Assembly: GCA_026417195.1 (NCBI GenBank)
Contig: JAOADS010000109.1
Coordinates: 1 to 7,427 of the forward strand
Length of the DNA: 7,427 nucleotides
Direction of reading: 5' to 3'
DNA from: Ignavibacteria bacterium
GTDB taxonomy: Bacteria > Bacteroidota > Ignavibacteria > Tepidaquicellales > OLB5
Position numbers and translations under genes: made by a program. A model generated the notes under the pieces. That model was given only the letters and a program-made list of their open reading frames with translations. It was not told the origin of the DNA and did no database searches. Each line of letters begins with the position of its first letter. Within the stretch, counting starts at the first letter, position 1. Of this stretch, positions 6,082 to 7,427 are shown in pieces.

Positions 6082-6705
6082 TCAGTTGCTTTTATAAATT
6101 TCAACAATAGCAGAATTGGCTCCTGGGACAGCCCCTTTCACAAGAAGCAGATTTGACTCAGGTATAACTTTTACAACTTTAAAATTTCTCACCGTTACCC
6201 TGTTCCCGCCGGTTCTGCCAGCCATTCTCTGCCCTTTGAAAACTCTTGAGGGAAACGAACTTGCACCAATGGAACCGGGAGCCCTTAGACGATCACTCTG
6301 TCCATGGGTAACTGAACCACCTCCGAAACCATGACGTTTCACAACACCCTGAAACCCCTTGCCTTTACTTACACCACTGACTTTTACAATATCACCGGCT
6401 TTGAACATGTCAACTGTGATGGCATCTCCTATCTTTAAATCCGAAGAATCGAAATCTCTTATTTCTTTGAGATATTTTAAAAGAGGTAGATTTTTCCTTT
6501 TGTAGTTTGCTATCTGAGGTTTTGCTAACTTCTTTTCTTTAACTTCAGTCATCCCAAGCTGAATAGCATTATATCCATCAATTTCAGTATTCTTAATAGC
6601 TGTAACATAACAGGGACCTGCTTCAATTAATGTACAATTCACCATAACCCCATCTTCCCCGAAAATCGAGGTCATTCCTATTTTTCTTCCTAATATACCC
6701 TTCAT
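6082..6705 (-). CDS. rplC: 50S ribosomal protein L3 (uL3)
   Basis: L3 is an early-assembly 50S protein whose long arm reaches the peptidyl-transferase centre. With ATG 6705-6703 the product is 207 residues, the normal length, and starts 'MKGILGRKIGMTSIFGEDG' like other L3 proteins. This start is 7 bases after the rpsJ TAA. The frame is open further upstream to 6753, but that would add 16 atypical residues overlapping rpsJ, so it is not used. Landmarks are 'GVSKGKGFQGVVKRHGFGGG' (111-130), 'THGQSDRLRAPGSIGASSFP' (133-152), 'VFKGQRMAGRTGGNRVTV' (155-172) and 'NLLLVKGAVPGAN' (185-197). In E. coli a glutamine in the 'GQNQTPG' segment is methylated by PrmB; here that segment reads 'GASSFPS', so the target Gln is absent, as in many bacteria. 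There is no Shine-Dalgarno. Confidence 0.97.
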   Translation of the reverse strand: MKGILGRKIGMTSIFGEDGVMVNCTLIEAGPCYVTAIKNTEIDGYNAIQLGMTEVKEKKLAKPQIANYKRKNLPLLKYLKEIRDFDSSDLKIGDAITVDMFKAGDIVKVSGVSKGKGFQGVVKRHGFGGGSVTHGQSDRLRAPGSIGASSFPSRVFKGQRMAGRTGGNRVTVRNFKVVKVIPESNLLLVKGAVPGANSAIVEIYKSN

Positions 6706-6712
6706 TGCATGC

Positions 6713-7021
6713 TTAAGTTTTAATTTCAATATATACGCCACCCGGCGGATCAAGTTTAGTTAAAGCATCCACCGTCTTTTTATTAGAGTTCAGTATATCT
6801 ATAATTCTCTTATGAGATCTTATTTCAAACTGCTCCCTAGATTTTTTATCAACGTGAGGAGACCTTAAAACAGTATAAACGGACTTTTTAGTGGGGAGTG
6901 GTATTGGACCTGATACTACCCCGCCGTTAGCTTTAATGGTTTTAATGATACGATCAGTCCACTTATCTATAAGTCTGTGATCGTATGATTTTAGTTTTAT
7001 TCTGATTCTCTGAGTTGCCAA
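6713..7021 (-). CDS. rpsJ: 30S ribosomal protein S10 (uS10 / NusE), TTG start
   Basis: S10 is a 30S head protein and, as NusE, a partner of NusB and NusG in antitermination and transcription-translation coupling. The 102-residue length is normal. The N-terminus 'ATQRIRIKLKSYDHRLIDKW' matches the family. The extended ribosome-binding loop includes 'GPIPLPTKKSVYTVLRSPHV' (38-57), followed by DKKSREQFEIRSHKR (58-72). The C-terminal strand is 'DPPGGVYIEIK'. The start codon is TTG (7021-7019): the preceding in-frame codons are GGA TAA AAC, so no upstream start is possible, and the next residues already match the conserved N-terminus. A weak GGGA sits about 8 bases upstream. The gene begins 22 bases after the tuf stop, the standard str/S10 junction. 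Confidence 0.97.
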   Translation of the reverse strand: MATQRIRIKLKSYDHRLIDKWTDRIIKTIKANGGVVSGPIPLPTKKSVYTVLRSPHVDKKSREQFEIRSHKRIIDILNSNKKTVDALTKLDPPGGVYIEIKT

Positions 7022-7043
7022 GTTTTATCCCAATGATAATTAA

Positions 7044-7427
7044 TTATTCAAGTATCTTTGTAACCACACCAGCGCCTACAGTTCTTCCACCTTCACGTAT
7101 AGCAAACCTTAATCCTTCCTCCATAGCAATTGGGGTAATTAACTCTATCTTGAGATTATCTACATTGTCCCCAGGCATAACCATCTGAACTCCTTCGGGC
7201 AGGTGAACAACTCCTGTAACATCTGTAGTCCTGAAATAAAACTGAGGTCTGTAATTTGCAAAAAATGGCGTGTGTCTTCCGCCTTCTTCCTTTGAAAGAA
7301 CATATACCTGACAGGTAAAAGTCTTATGAGGAGTTATTGAACCAGGTTTTGCTATCACCATACCTCTTTCAACATCTTTCTTTTCAACACCTCTTAAAAG
7401 AAGACCCAGATTATCACCTGCTATACC
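7044..7427 (-). CDS. tuf: Elongation factor Tu, C-terminal part, cut by window edge
   Basis: EF-Tu delivers aminoacyl-tRNA to the ribosome as a GTP complex. The frame is open from the right edge to TAA 7046-7044, giving the last 127 residues of a protein of about 400. An internal Met at 7361-7359 is not the start: upstream codons to the edge encode 'GIAGDNLGLLLRGVEKKDVE', the normal end of domain II. Domain III follows with 'KPGSITPHKTFTCQVYVL', 'KEEGGRHTPFFANYRPQFYF', 'RTTDVTGVVHLPEGVQMVMP', GDNV, and the near-invariant end 'LRFAIREGGRTVGAGVVTKI'. The GTPase domain lies outside the window. It stands directly before rpsJ, as in the common rpsL-rpsG-fusA-tuf-rpsJ arrangement. Confidence 0.99.
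   Translation of the reverse strand, partial: GIAGDNLGLLLRGVEKKDVERGMVIAKPGSITPHKTFTCQVYVLSKEEGGRHTPFFANYRPQFYFRTTDVTGVVHLPEGVQMVMPGDNVDNLKIELITPIAMEEGLRFAIREGGRTVGAGVVTKILE

Noticed and set aside
6116..6334. Plus-strand open frame of 72 codons opposite rplC
   Set aside because: It is antisense to the conserved C-terminal half of L3; its composition simply mirrors that gene and no known motif is seen.
6706..6753. N-terminal extension of rplC by 16 codons
   Set aside because: It would overlap the end of rpsJ, and L3 proteins begin at the MKGILGRKIGMT segment; the shorter start gives the usual length.

Overview
All recognisable genes in this window lie on the minus strand and are closely packed, so transcription runs from the right edge to the left. 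In that order they are: tuf (3' part only), rpsJ, rplC, rplD, rplW, a primary-type sigma factor gene, a peptide-type ABC substrate-binding lipoprotein, an NlpC/P60 lipoprotein, a DppB/OppB-family permease, and the N-terminal part of a secreted protein that looks like a reprolysin-type (M12B-like) metallopeptidase cut off by the left edge. Gaps between genes range from 2 to 58 bases. I see no tRNA, rRNA, CRISPR array, insertion sequence or convincing terminator. Once the partial gene at the left edge is included, no stretch over 300 bases lacks a gene.

The organism is most likely a Gram-negative member of the Bacteroidota/Chlorobi group (Bacteroidia, Ignavibacteria, Kapabacteria or a relative). 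The sigma factor is about 288 residues with no region 1.1 and opens with the 'NRES.S.DKYLQEIGKV' signature I associate with that group. The sequence is AT-rich, and nearly all genes lack a Shine-Dalgarno (SD) sequence, with A/T-rich leaders instead. The exact class cannot be settled by eye.

Right part (5134-7427): the classic str/S10 junction tuf-rpsJ-rplC-rplD-rplW, with normal-length, intact ribosomal proteins. In most bacteria rplB follows rplW, then rpsS, rplV and rpsC. Here rplB is absent, and the housekeeping-type sigma gene begins 40 bases after the rplW stop. This break in one of the most conserved bacterial gene orders is the main surprise. It is either a real rearrangement that puts a primary-type sigma factor behind ribosomal genes, or an assembly join.

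Left part (1-5093): the sigma gene is followed after 3 bases by the substrate-binding lipoprotein, then a MepS-like cell-wall hydrolase, one permease, and the exported peptidase-like protein. Together these suggest a periplasmic or surface set for freeing and importing peptides, possibly including cell-wall peptides. The second permease (DppC-type) and the ATPases are not in the window.

Other points: three of the nine visible starts are TTG (rpsJ, substrate-binding protein, NlpC lipoprotein), each with an in-frame stop just upstream. The only strong SD in the window lies before the NlpC TTG start.
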